A stretch of 10,769 nucleotides of DNA from an uncultured Coriobacteriaceae bacterium (GTDB taxonomy: Bacteria > Actinomycetota > Coriobacteriia > Coriobacteriales > UMGS124), in contig CACZRK010000054.1 in the NCBI GenBank assembly GCA_902783515.1, forward strand, positions 1-10,769, in the 5' to 3' direction. The notes below the pieces were generated by a model. That model was given only the letters and a program-made list of their open reading frames with translations. It ran no database searches and was not told the DNA's origin. Shown one piece after another: positions 1 to 6,968 of this stretch (position 1 is its first letter; every line of letters starts with the position of its first letter). Position numbers and translations under genes: made by a program.

Positions 1-2762
1 AGCCCGTCGGCGCCGAGCTCGCGCACGTTCCAGCAGCGCGGGCAGCGGTCGCCGGCCGCCTCGGCGACGGTCGCGCTCGGCTCCTCGCCCTCGGCGCAGG
101 GCTCGATCCTCACCTCGGAGACGATGAAGAGCTCGGCGAGGTCAACTCCGCTCGCGACGAGCGCGTCGATGGTCGCGCGCGGCTCGCGCAGGGTCACGCT
201 CGCCTGCTGGCTCTTGGAGACGCCGCCGTCGGCGCGCGCGTCCTCGATGGCCTTCGTCACGACGTCACGGGCCTGCAGCGCGGTCGCGTACGCCGCGGCG
301 AGCGGCGCGGCCTGCGCGGCGGTCATCGGGCTGCGGTACCAGTCGAGCAGGGCGGCGTAGCGCCTGCCCTCGCGCAGGCTCTCGGGCATGTAGGCCAGCG
401 CCTCGTCGCAGGTGAAGACGAGGATCGGCTGCAGGTCGTGCACGAGCATCGAGAGGATCTGCGCCAGCACCGTCTGCGCGCTGCGGCGCTCGCGCGAGGC
501 GGGCGCCCCGCAGTACGTGCGGTCCTTCACGGCGTCCAGGTAGACGTTGGACAGGTCGGTCACGACGTACTCGTACAGCGTGCGGTAGACGGCGCTGAAG
601 CGATAGCCGGCGTACGCCTCGCTCACGGCGTCGTGCACCTCGGTCATGCGCGCGAGGGCCATCGCGTCAAGCGGCAGCAGCTCGTCGAGGGCGACGCCGT
701 CGGTCGCGGGGTCAAAGTCGTACAGCTCGGAGAGCAGGAAGCGGATCGTGTTGCGGAAGCGGCGGTACGCGTCGGAGGTGCGCGCGAGGATCGCCTTGTC
801 GATGCTCACGTCGCTCGAGGAGTCGGTGGAGGCGACCCACAGGCGCAGCACGTCGGCGCCCAGCTCGTCGCAGACCTTGCCCGGGTCCACGGTGTTGCCG
901 AGCGACTTGGACATCTTGCGGCCCTGGCCGTCCAGCACGAAGCCCTGGCTCACGACGCTCTTGAACGGCGGCACGCCGTAGGCGCCGATGGAGGTGAGCA
1001 GCGAGCTCTGGAACCAGCCGCGATGCTGGTCGCTGCCCTCCAGGTACATGTCGGCCGGGAAGCGAAGCTCCTCGCGCTGCTTGACGACGGCGGTGTGCGA
1101 GACGCCGGAGTCCCACCACACGTCCAGGATGTCGCTGTCGGCCTTCAGGTGACGGCCGCCGCACTTCGGGCACACGCACGCGTCGCCGAGGTACGACGAG
1201 GGGTCGTCGGTGAACCACGCGTCGGAGCCCTTGCGCTCAAAGAGGTCGATGACCGCGTCCAGCGTCGCGTCGTTCATGACCTTCTCGCCGCAGTCCGCGC
1301 ACGTGAAGCTCGGGATCGGCACGCCCCAGCTGCGCTGGCGGGAGATGCACCAGTCAGGGCGCTGCTCGACCATGGAGCCGATGCGCTTGGACGCGTGCGC
1401 GGGGTACCACGTCACCTGCTCGTTGATCGCGCGCAGGGCCTCGTCGCGCAGGCCGGTCTTGTCCATGGACACGAACCACTGGTCGGTCGCGCGGAAGATG
1501 ACCGGGTTCTTGCAGCGCCAGCAGTGCGGGTAGCTGTGGTCGATCGTGCGCTGCGCGATGAGCGTCCCGCGCGCGGCCAGCCAGTCGATGATGACCGGGT
1601 TCGCCTCGTCGGTGTCCAGGCCGCCGAAGGGGCCGCCCGTCCCGTACTCGTCGCCCTTGTAGAAGCGGCCGTCGTCGTCGACGGGCATCACGATCGGGAT
1701 GCCGGCGCGCACGCCGTAGTTGTAGTCGTCCAGGCCGTGGCCGGGCGCGGTGTGCACGCAGCCGGTACCGTCGTCGGTGCCGACGTAGTCGGCGCACACG
1801 ACACGGCAGGTCACGCCCTCAAAGATCGGGTGGCGATACGTGTTCTCGGCAAGCTCGGAGCCCTTGACGCGCCACGGCTGGCCGTCGGCGCCCACCACGA
1901 GCCTCGGCTCCCAGCCCGCGATCTCGCACACGGCGGCGACGCGCGCCTCGGCCATGATCGCGCAGCGGCCGTCATGCGCCACGGCCACGTAGTCGGCGTC
2001 GGGGTGCACGAACACGCCGGCGTTCGCCGGCAGCGTCCAGGGGGTCGTCGTCCAGATGGCGACGTCGACGGGCCCGTCAAAGCCCTCGAGGCCGGCGGGA
2101 CGCGAGGTCAGCTCGAACGCGACGAAGATGGACGGGCTCGTCTCGGGCCCGTACTCGATCTCCGCCTCGGCCAGCGCGGTGTGGCAGTGCTTGCACCAGT
2201 GCACCGGCTTGTGACCGCGGTAAATCGCGCCCTTGTCGAAGATCGCCTTGAAGATCTTGATGTCGGCGGCGTCGTACTCGTGCGTGTACGTGAGGTACGG
2301 GTGGTCCCAGTCGGCGAGCACGCCGAGGCGCTTGAAGCCGTTGCGCTGCACGTCGATGTTCTTGACGGCGTACTCGCGGCAGAGCTGGCGGATCTGCTCC
2401 ACGGGCGTCTCGCGGAAGCGCTTCGTGCCCAGCTCGCTCTCCACCTTGTGCTCGATGGGCTGGCCATGGCAGTCCCAGCCGGGGACGTATGGCGTCTGCT
2501 TGCCCTGCATGGACCAGTAGCGCAGGATGATGTCCTTGGAGATCTTGTTCAGCGCGTGGCCGCAGTGGATGGGGCCGTTCGCATAGGGCGGGCCGTCGTG
2601 GAGGATGAACGTGTCGTGACCCTCGTTCTTCTTCAGCTCCTGGCCGTACACGTCGTTGTCAAGCCACTCCTGCAGGCGCGCCGGTTCGCGCGTGGCCAGG
2701 CTCGCGCGCATCGCGAAGTCGGTGCGCGGCAGGTTCATCGTGCTCTTGTAGCTGTTCGCCAC
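1..2762 (-). CDS. ileS: Isoleucyl-tRNA synthetase (partial, C-terminal end outside window)
   Basis: Charges tRNA-Ile with isoleucine in the cytoplasm. About 920 codons are present and the frame runs open off the left edge. The start is GTG at 2762: the N-terminus VANSYKSTMNLPRTDF matches the family, and GGGAGG (2773-2768) lies 5 bases upstream. An in-frame ATG at 2780 has no such site. Visible motifs: class I HIGH-like motif as HCGH (residues 66-69, in a DGPPYANGPIH context); editing-domain TAPGHGLDDY (about 338-347); CWRC (414-417); a Cys cluster (TCADCGEK ... CPKCGG) followed by DVWWDSG; GSDQHRGWFQSSLL; KMSKS (616-620); and an anticodon-binding region. The last residues in view, RCPRCWNVRELG, are the first half of the C-terminal zinc finger, so probably only 10-30 residues are missing. 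The gene is monocistronic at its 5' end, behind its own T-box leader and divergent from ftsH. Identity is certain; the HCGH variant is the only oddity. Confidence 0.97.
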   Translation of the reverse strand, partial: MANSYKSTMNLPRTDFAMRASLATREPARLQEWLDNDVYGQELKKNEGHDTFILHDGPPYANGPIHCGHALNKISKDIILRYWSMQGKQTPYVPGWDCHGQPIEHKVESELGTKRFRETPVEQIRQLCREYAVKNIDVQRNGFKRLGVLADWDHPYLTYTHEYDAADIKIFKAIFDKGAIYRGHKPVHWCKHCHTALAEAEIEYGPETSPSIFVAFELTSRPAGLEGFDGPVDVAIWTTTPWTLPANAGVFVHPDADYVAVAHDGRCAIMAEARVAAVCEIAGWEPRLVVGADGQPWRVKGSELAENTYRHPIFEGVTCRVVCADYVGTDDGTGCVHTAPGHGLDDYNYGVRAGIPIVMPVDDDGRFYKGDEYGTGGPFGGLDTDEANPVIIDWLAARGTLIAQRTIDHSYPHCWRCKNPVIFRATDQWFVSMDKTGLRDEALRAINEQVTWYPAHASKRIGSMVEQRPDWCISRQRSWGVPIPSFTCADCGEKVMNDATLDAVIDLFERKGSDAWFTDDPSSYLGDACVCPKCGGRHLKADSDILDVWWDSGVSHTAVVKQREELRFPADMYLEGSDQHRGWFQSSLLTSIGAYGVPPFKSVVSQGFVLDGQGRKMSKSLGNTVDPGKVCDELGADVLRLWVASTDSSSDVSIDKAILARTSDAYRRFRNTIRFLLSELYDFDPATDGVALDELLPLDAMALARMTEVHDAVSEAYAGYRFSAVYRTLYEYVVTDLSNVYLDAVKDRTYCGAPASRERRSAQTVLAQILSMLVHDLQPILVFTCDEALAYMPESLREGRRYAALLDWYRSPMTAAQAAPLAAAYATALQARDVVTKAIEDARADGGVSKSQQASVTLREPRATIDALVASGVDLAELFIVSEVRIEPCAEGEEPSATVAEAAGDRCPRCWNVRELGADG

Positions 2763-2767
2763 CCTTG

Positions 2768-2773
2768 CCTCCC
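2768..2773 (-). promoter_or_regulatory. Shine-Dalgarno site that fixes the ileS GTG start
   Basis: GGGAGG with a 5-base gap to GTG at 2762. It lies inside the extra codons that would be added by the in-frame ATG at 2780, so it argues for the GTG start. Confidence 0.8.
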
Positions 2774-2852
2774 GTGTCATGGCGTCGCGCGATGGCGCGG
2801 CGCCGTCCGTCCCTTGGGCGCATGCGCGTCCCGTGCCTCGGTCGTCCGCATG

Positions 2853-2886
2853 AAAAAGCGCCTCACCCGCGTGCGGGCGAGGCGCT
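2853..2886 (-). terminator. Intrinsic terminator of the ileS T-box leader
   Basis: On the minus strand, AGCGCCTCGCCCG (2886-2874) pairs with CGGGTGAGGCGCT (2869-2857) across the loop CACG. That is 13 bp with one G-U pair, followed directly by a run of T (2857-2853). It lies 90 bases upstream of the GTG start and is the off-state of the riboswitch, expected to form when tRNA-Ile is charged. Confidence 0.93.
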
Positions 2887-3130
2887 CCAGGAAATCCCGC
2901 GCATGCGCGCGGGCCGCATAGGCATGCCTGTTGGTCACCCAGCGAGCGGAGTCCCGCCGTACTCGGCTGGCCGATGACGGCGGCCATTCCGTCAGCGCCT
3001 ACTGGCGGCTCGCGCCACGTTCGGGCTGCGACTCCAGGGTGATGTTCTCCGGCGCGCGAACGCGGGCTCCCACCGTCCCCGCTCTCTCGTGAGCGCGTGT
3101 GCCGGGTACTCGTCCCCTTCAACGTCTTTC
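2853..3130 (-). promoter_or_regulatory. T-box riboswitch leader of ileS (Ile specifier ATC)
   Basis: A tRNA-sensing leader: uncharged tRNA-Ile pairs with it and lets transcription continue into ileS. Read on the minus strand, the Stem I landmarks occur in the right order: GGGGACGAGTA at the kink-turn base (AGTA at 3110-3107), AGAGAG (3087-3082), GGTGGGAGCC of the distal bulge/apical loop (3074-3065), then GAACATCACC with specifier ATC at 3043-3041, then AGTAGG (3003-2998). A nested hairpin follows at 2983-2954 (arms CCGCCGT/ACGGCGG), probably Stem III, then the terminator at 2886-2853. The ATC specifier agrees with the downstream gene. The 14-base T-box itself (AGGGTGGNACCGCG) is not present in canonical form; the nearest match is CTGGGTGACC at 2943-2934. 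Class and specifier are clear; the antiterminator is not. The exact 5' end is an estimate. Confidence 0.9.
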
Positions 3131-3139
3131 TACGGGCGC

Positions 3140-3145
3140 ATCATA
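3140..3145 (-). promoter_or_regulatory. Probable -10 box of the ileS/T-box transcript
   Basis: TATGAT on the minus strand matches the sigma-70 -10 consensus at five of six positions. It lies about 20-30 bases upstream of the Stem I start, which is where a T-box transcript should begin. No good -35 hexamer is visible in the GC-rich sequence upstream, so the assignment rests on the -10 match and position only. Confidence 0.6.
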
Positions 3146-3421
3146 CTCGCGCGGCGCCCGCCGGACGGCGCCGGCCGGCCGTTTCCCCCGCCCCGTCGCA
3201 CGTTCACCACAGATCGGCGGGGCATTCCCGCACGCAGGCGTCGGCACGGTCGCGCACGCCCGTTCCGAGCGGTCTCATGAGTGCCGCCGCCGGTCGCATC
3301 AGACGCCGGGATTTGGGTATCTCTACCCCAACGGATGTCCGGCGCCCGGCGCGTCCCGCGCGCGCACCGCGGGACGTCGCCCCGCGCCGCCGACACCAGT
3401 CACCAGACGAAAGGACGTTCC
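3146..3421. other. Remainder of the ileS/ftsH divergent intergenic region
   Basis: A very GC-rich stretch between the ileS promoter and the ftsH start. It must hold the ftsH promoter, but I could not find a convincing -35/-10 pair on the plus strand. The only structure noted is a short inverted repeat at 3313-3331. Several short open frames cross it in all registers, but none has a ribosome site or a recognisable protein. CIRCE, HAIR (HspR) and CtsR-like operators were looked for and not seen. Confidence 0.5.
3313..3331. repeat. Small inverted repeat upstream of ftsH
   Basis: TTGGGTA (3313-3319) and TACCCCAA (3324-3331) face each other across TCTC. The inner five base pairs (GGGTA/TACCC) are perfect and the outer two need one bulged C. 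It lies about 90 bases before the ftsH ATG in the most AT-rich patch nearby, so it could be an operator, part of a promoter, or a leader hairpin. It is short enough to be chance. Confidence 0.3.
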
Positions 3422-5344
3422 ATGGAGATGAACGAGAATAAGAAGCGGAGGGCGATGATCATTTACGTGATCATCGGCATCCTCATCCTTCTTGTGCTCA
3501 ACACGGTCGTCGCGCCGCGCGTCACGCAGCCCAAGGTGGAGTCCGTCGCCTACACCGACATGACCAAGATGGTCGACGCCGGCGAGGTCGACACCTTCAA
3601 CTACAACATCTCGACCGGCGAGATCACGTTCTCCGCCAACATCGGCGGCACGGAGCGCTACTTCTCCACCTCGTACTGGCCCAACGACACTGAGCTGCTC
3701 TCGCGCCTCGAGTCCTCCGGCGCGAAGGCGTCCACCCAGGTCGTGAACCAGTCCAACGCCACGCTGCTGATCTACCTGCTCACGTTCTTCCTCCCGATCA
3801 TCCTGCTCATCTGGTTCGGCTGGTGGATGAACCGCAGGCTCAAGAAGCAGTTCGGCGACGACAACCCGTCCATGAGCTTCGGCGGCTTCGGGCAGGGGCT
3901 GGGGCGCTCCGGCGCGAAGATCGTCGCCGACAAGGAGACCGGCGTCACGTTCAGCGACGTCGCCGGGCAGGACGAGGCCAAGCAGGCGCTGACCGAGATC
4001 GTCGACTTCCTCGACCGCCCCGAGCGCTACGAGGAGATCGGCGCCAAGCTGCCCCGCGGCGCCCTGCTCGTGGGCCCTCCCGGCACCGGCAAGACCCTGC
4101 TCGCCAAGGCGGTCGCCGGCGAGGCGCACGTCCCGTTCTTCTCCATCTCCGGCTCCGAGTTCGTGGAGATGTTCGTCGGGCGTGGCGCGGCCAAGGTGCG
4201 CGACCTGTTCAAGCAGGCGAAGGAGAAGGCGCCCAGCGTCGCCTCCACCGCCGAGATCGACACGATCGGCAAGCGCCGCGACACCGCCGGCTTCACGAGC
4301 AACGACGAGCGCGAGCAGACGCTCAACCAGCTGCTGACCGAGATGGACGGCTTTGACAACCACAAGGGCATCGTCGTGCTCGGCGCGACGAACCGGCCCG
4401 AGACCTTGGACCCCGCCCTGCTGCGCCCCGGCCGCTTTGACCGTCGCATCCCGGTCGAGCGCCCCGACCTCGCGGGCCGCACCGCCATCCTCAAGCTCCA
4501 CGCCAAGAACGTGAAGATGAGCGGCCCCATCGACTTCGGCGTGATCGCGCGGTCCACGTCGGGCGCCTCGGGCGCCGACCTCGCCAACATCGTGAACGAG
4601 GCCGCGCTGCGCGCCGTCCGCGAGGGGCGCAAGGGCATCATCCAGGACGACCTGCAGGAGTCGGTGGAGGTCGTCATCGCGGGCCAGCAGCGCAAGAGCA
4701 TGGTGCTGTCCGAGGAGGAGAAGAAGATCGTCTCCTACCACGAGATCGGCCACGCGCTCGTCGCGGCCAAGCAGAAGGGCACCGCGCCGGTCACCAAGAT
4801 CACCATCGTGCCGCGCACCTCGGGCGCACTCGGCTACACGATGCAGGTGGAGGAGGACGAGAAGTTCCTGACCACGCGCGACGAGGCCCTGGAGCAGCTC
4901 GCGACGCTGTGCGGCGGCCGCTCCGCCGAGGAGGTCGTCTTCGGGACGATGACCACCGGCGCCGCCAACGACATCGAGAAGGCGACGAAGCTCGCGCGCA
5001 ACATGATCACGCGCTTCGGCATGTCCGAGGAGTTCGGCATGGTCGCGCTCGGCACCGTCAACAACCCCTACCTGAACAGCGACACGTCCCTCACGTGCTC
5101 CGACGGCACCGCGGAGAAGGTGGACCAGGCGGTCGTCGCGCTCGTGGAGTCCGCGCACCAGAAGGCGCTGACCATCCTGCGCGAGAACAAGTTCAAGCTT
5201 CACGAGCTTGCCGCGTATCTCATGAAGAAGGAGAGCATCTCCGGTGACGAGTTCATGCGGATCCTGAACGACACGGGCGCGGCGGGTACCATGGGTGACA
5301 CCGGCGACGCATCCGCGCACGCCGGCGGAAACGCGCAGGGCTAG
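3422..5344 (+). CDS. ftsH: ATP-dependent zinc metalloprotease FtsH with aberrant Walker B
   Basis: A membrane-anchored AAA+ protease that extracts and degrades membrane and soluble proteins as a hexamer. It has 640 residues, a normal length. Start ATG 3422 follows AAAGGA with a short gap and leads directly into the N-terminal basic stretch and TM1; an ATG at 3281 would add about 47 non-homologous residues. Domains: TM1 (12-31), extracytoplasmic domain, TM2 (114-135), AAA module with Walker A GPPGTGKT (218-225, K224), pore loop MFVG (250-253), second region of homology with arginine fingers R335 and R338, and protease domain with HEIGH (H440, E441, H444) and the third zinc ligand D517 in TTGAANDIEKAT. 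Walker B is abnormal: where the family has APCIVFIDEID it reads APSVASTAEID, so the metal-binding Asp is A277, although E278 is kept. R254 after the pore loop is also unusual. It belongs to the HEIGHA-type FtsH known from Firmicutes and some anaerobic actinobacteria. The next gene starts 16 bases after its stop. Identity is certain; ATPase activity is uncertain. Confidence 0.96.
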   Translation: MEMNENKKRRAMIIYVIIGILILLVLNTVVAPRVTQPKVESVAYTDMTKMVDAGEVDTFNYNISTGEITFSANIGGTERYFSTSYWPNDTELLSRLESSGAKASTQVVNQSNATLLIYLLTFFLPIILLIWFGWWMNRRLKKQFGDDNPSMSFGGFGQGLGRSGAKIVADKETGVTFSDVAGQDEAKQALTEIVDFLDRPERYEEIGAKLPRGALLVGPPGTGKTLLAKAVAGEAHVPFFSISGSEFVEMFVGRGAAKVRDLFKQAKEKAPSVASTAEIDTIGKRRDTAGFTSNDEREQTLNQLLTEMDGFDNHKGIVVLGATNRPETLDPALLRPGRFDRRIPVERPDLAGRTAILKLHAKNVKMSGPIDFGVIARSTSGASGADLANIVNEAALRAVREGRKGIIQDDLQESVEVVIAGQQRKSMVLSEEEKKIVSYHEIGHALVAAKQKGTAPVTKITIVPRTSGALGYTMQVEEDEKFLTTRDEALEQLATLCGGRSAEEVVFGTMTTGAANDIEKATKLARNMITRFGMSEEFGMVALGTVNNPYLNSDTSLTCSDGTAEKVDQAVVALVESAHQKALTILRENKFKLHELAAYLMKKESISGDEFMRILNDTGAAGTMGDTGDASAHAGGNAQG

Positions 5345-5348
5345 TCCA

Positions 5349-5353
5349 GGGAG
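5349..5353 (+). promoter_or_regulatory. Shine-Dalgarno site that selects the TTG start
   Basis: GGGAG lies 7 bases before TTG 5361, in the 16-base gap after the ftsH stop. It is the reason for choosing TTG over the ATG at 5295 inside ftsH. Confidence 0.65.
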
Positions 5354-5360
5354 CAGGCAG

Positions 5361-6824
5361 TTGAGGTACGGCGCCCATTTCGCAGACGAGACGTCAGAGC
5401 AGCAGGCTCAGCCAACCTACCGAGGCCGCAGGATCGCAGGCATCGTCGCCGGCGCGATCCTGGGCCTCGGCCTCGTCACGTACCTCGTCGGCTGCGTCTA
5501 CTTCTCGGGACACCTCTGGCCGAACACCACCGCCGGTGACGTGAACCTCTCCCTCATGACCGCGGCGAGCGCGCGAGAGGCCGTCGAGGACGAGGCGATC
5601 GACCGCACGATTCGCGTCACCGGGCAGGGCGTGGACGAGACGCTCAGCTCCGACGAGGCCGGCATCAAGGTGGACGCCAACGAGGCCGTCCACCTCATGC
5701 AGTCCGAGGTGTCCGTCTGGCAGTGGCCGCTGCGCGTCCTGCAGTCGCATGACGTGACGTCGGCCGTCGAGACCACCTACGACGTGGACGAGCTGCGCGC
5801 GGCGGTCGAGCGCATGCTCGCGCCCTACAACGCGGTCGCCACCGAACCCGTGAACGCGTCCGTCGGCTTTGACGTCGCGTCGGGCACGTTCTTCGTCAAC
5901 CCCGGGAGCACCGGCACGAAGCTTGACGCGGAGAAGGTCACCCAGGCGGTGCTCTCCGCGCTGCGTGCTGACAGCGCCGTCGCCACGCTCGCCAGCGACG
6001 TCCTCGTCCCCCAGACCGTGACCGCCGACGACCCGAGCCTTCGCGCCGCCGTCGCGAAGGCGAACGACTACGTGCGCACGAACGTGACGCTCACGCTCGC
6101 GGGCGCCCAGGTCGCGACGCTGAACGCGTCCGTCGTCAAGGACTGGGTCTCGTTCGGCGACGACCTCTCGGTGAGCCTGAGCGACGACGCGATGGCCGCC
6201 TGGGTCGACTCCGTGGAGAAGGCAGTGGACGACGTGGGCGGCACCCACACCTACACGCGCCCCGACGGCAAGGTGGGCACCGTCACCGGCGGCACGTACG
6301 GCTGGGTCTCCGACGGGGAGGCCCTGGAGGAGATGGTGGAGCAGAACGTCGCCGACGGCTTCGTCGGCACCGAGGAGATCCCCTGCAAGCAGACGGCCGC
6401 GGTCTACGCCCCCGGCGCCCAGGAGTGGGGGCCTCGCTACATCGACGTGGACCTCACCGAGCAGCACCTGCGCTTCTACGACAGCGACGGCACGCTGCTG
6501 GTGGAGTCCGACATCATCTCCGGCGCGCCTGGGAACGACACGCCCACCGGCGTCTACGTGTGCAACGCCAAGGGCACGAACGTGACGCTCGTCGGCCTGC
6601 CCGACGCCAGCGGCAACCCCTCGTACCGCACGCCGGTCAGCTACTGGATGCCGTTCGTCGGCAACGCCGTCGGCCTGCATGACGCGACGTGGCAGCCTGC
6701 GTTCGGCGGCACCCTCTACGAGCAGGGCTACGGCAGCCACGGCTGCGTGAACCTGCCCTACGACGTGGCGCAGGAGATCTACGGCCTCATCAACGTCGGC
6801 GACGTCGTGATCACGCACAACTAG
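5361..6824 (+). CDS. Membrane-anchored L,D-transpeptidase (YkuD) with PG_binding_4-like region
   Basis: Probably forms 3-3 crosslinks in peptidoglycan or attaches proteins to it, outside the membrane. It has 487 residues from a TTG start at 5361, preceded by GGGAG (5349-5353) with a 7-base gap. An ATG at 5295 lies inside ftsH and has no better ribosome site. Domains: short cytoplasmic tail (1-24), one membrane anchor or uncleaved signal (about 25-48), then two repeats resembling the VanW-associated PG_binding_4 domain (roughly 60-340; the second contains FDVASGTFFVNPGSTGTKLD). A YkuD catalytic domain runs from about 359 to the end. Its active site is visible as GLHD (H440) and SHGCVN (459-464), with C462 the nucleophile. 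Catalytic Cys and His are intact. The 16-base gap after ftsH implies one transcript. The final residues match the usual end of the domain, so the gene looks complete. The exact crosslink specificity cannot be read from sequence. Confidence 0.9.
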   Translation: MRYGAHFADETSEQQAQPTYRGRRIAGIVAGAILGLGLVTYLVGCVYFSGHLWPNTTAGDVNLSLMTAASAREAVEDEAIDRTIRVTGQGVDETLSSDEAGIKVDANEAVHLMQSEVSVWQWPLRVLQSHDVTSAVETTYDVDELRAAVERMLAPYNAVATEPVNASVGFDVASGTFFVNPGSTGTKLDAEKVTQAVLSALRADSAVATLASDVLVPQTVTADDPSLRAAVAKANDYVRTNVTLTLAGAQVATLNASVVKDWVSFGDDLSVSLSDDAMAAWVDSVEKAVDDVGGTHTYTRPDGKVGTVTGGTYGWVSDGEALEEMVEQNVADGFVGTEEIPCKQTAAVYAPGAQEWGPRYIDVDLTEQHLRFYDSDGTLLVESDIISGAPGNDTPTGVYVCNAKGTNVTLVGLPDASGNPSYRTPVSYWMPFVGNAVGLHDATWQPAFGGTLYEQGYGSHGCVNLPYDVAQEIYGLINVGDVVITHN

Positions 6825-6901
6825 GGCCGCGAGGGCCCGCGGCGGCACGAGACGCGCGGCCTGCGGGTGCCTGACCCGACCCGCTTGGGGTGCGTCAGTG
6901 A

Positions 6902-6942
6902 CAAAGGGGCGCGACGCGCAGCTCGCGCGTCGCGCCCCTTTG
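6902..6942. terminator. Bidirectional terminator between the converging operons
   Basis: A perfect 17-bp stem: CAAAGGGGCGCGACGCG (6902-6918) pairs with its exact complement at 6926-6942 across a 7-base loop. The stem ends in AAA on one side and TTT on the other, so it can end transcripts in both directions. It lies 77 bases after the L,D-transpeptidase stop and 26 bases after the ffh stop. The T run is short (three), so the stability of the stem is the main argument. Confidence 0.85.
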
Positions 6943-6968
6943 ACGCTCCCCTGCCGTGACCGCTGCCG

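Noticed and set aside
438..2921. An 827-codon open frame on the plus strand opposite ileS
   Set aside because: It is antisense to a certain ileS gene, rich in Ala, Val, Arg, His and Asp as expected when GC-biased codons are read backwards, with no domain and no ribosome site.
3065..3074. GGTGGGAGCC on the minus strand as the T-box antiterminator motif
   Set aside because: It follows AGAGAG and precedes the specifier, so it belongs to the distal part of Stem I, not to the antiterminator.
3089..3441. Short plus-strand open frames in the ileS/ftsH gap
   Set aside because: They overlap the T-box leader or the ftsH start, are Arg/Pro/Ala-rich, and have no ribosome site or conserved feature.
4229..4261. 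A compensated frameshift as explanation of the odd FtsH Walker B segment
   Set aside because: The residues before and after are in the same frame with normal spacing, and shifting the segment by one or two bases does not restore a hydrophobic strand ending in Asp-Glu.
3323..5320. A 665-codon open frame on the minus strand opposite ftsH
   Set aside because: Same cause: a shadow of the high third-position GC of ftsH; repetitive low-complexity composition and no recognisable motif.
6826..6843. Hairpin GCCGCG/CGCGGC just after the L,D-transpeptidase stop as its terminator
   Set aside because: Only 6 bp and no T run follows; the 17-bp stem at 6902-6942 is a far better candidate.
5394..6848. A 484-codon open frame on the minus strand opposite the L,D-transpeptidase
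   Set aside because: Shadow of the real gene, whose YkuD active site SHGC and membrane anchor lie on the plus strand.
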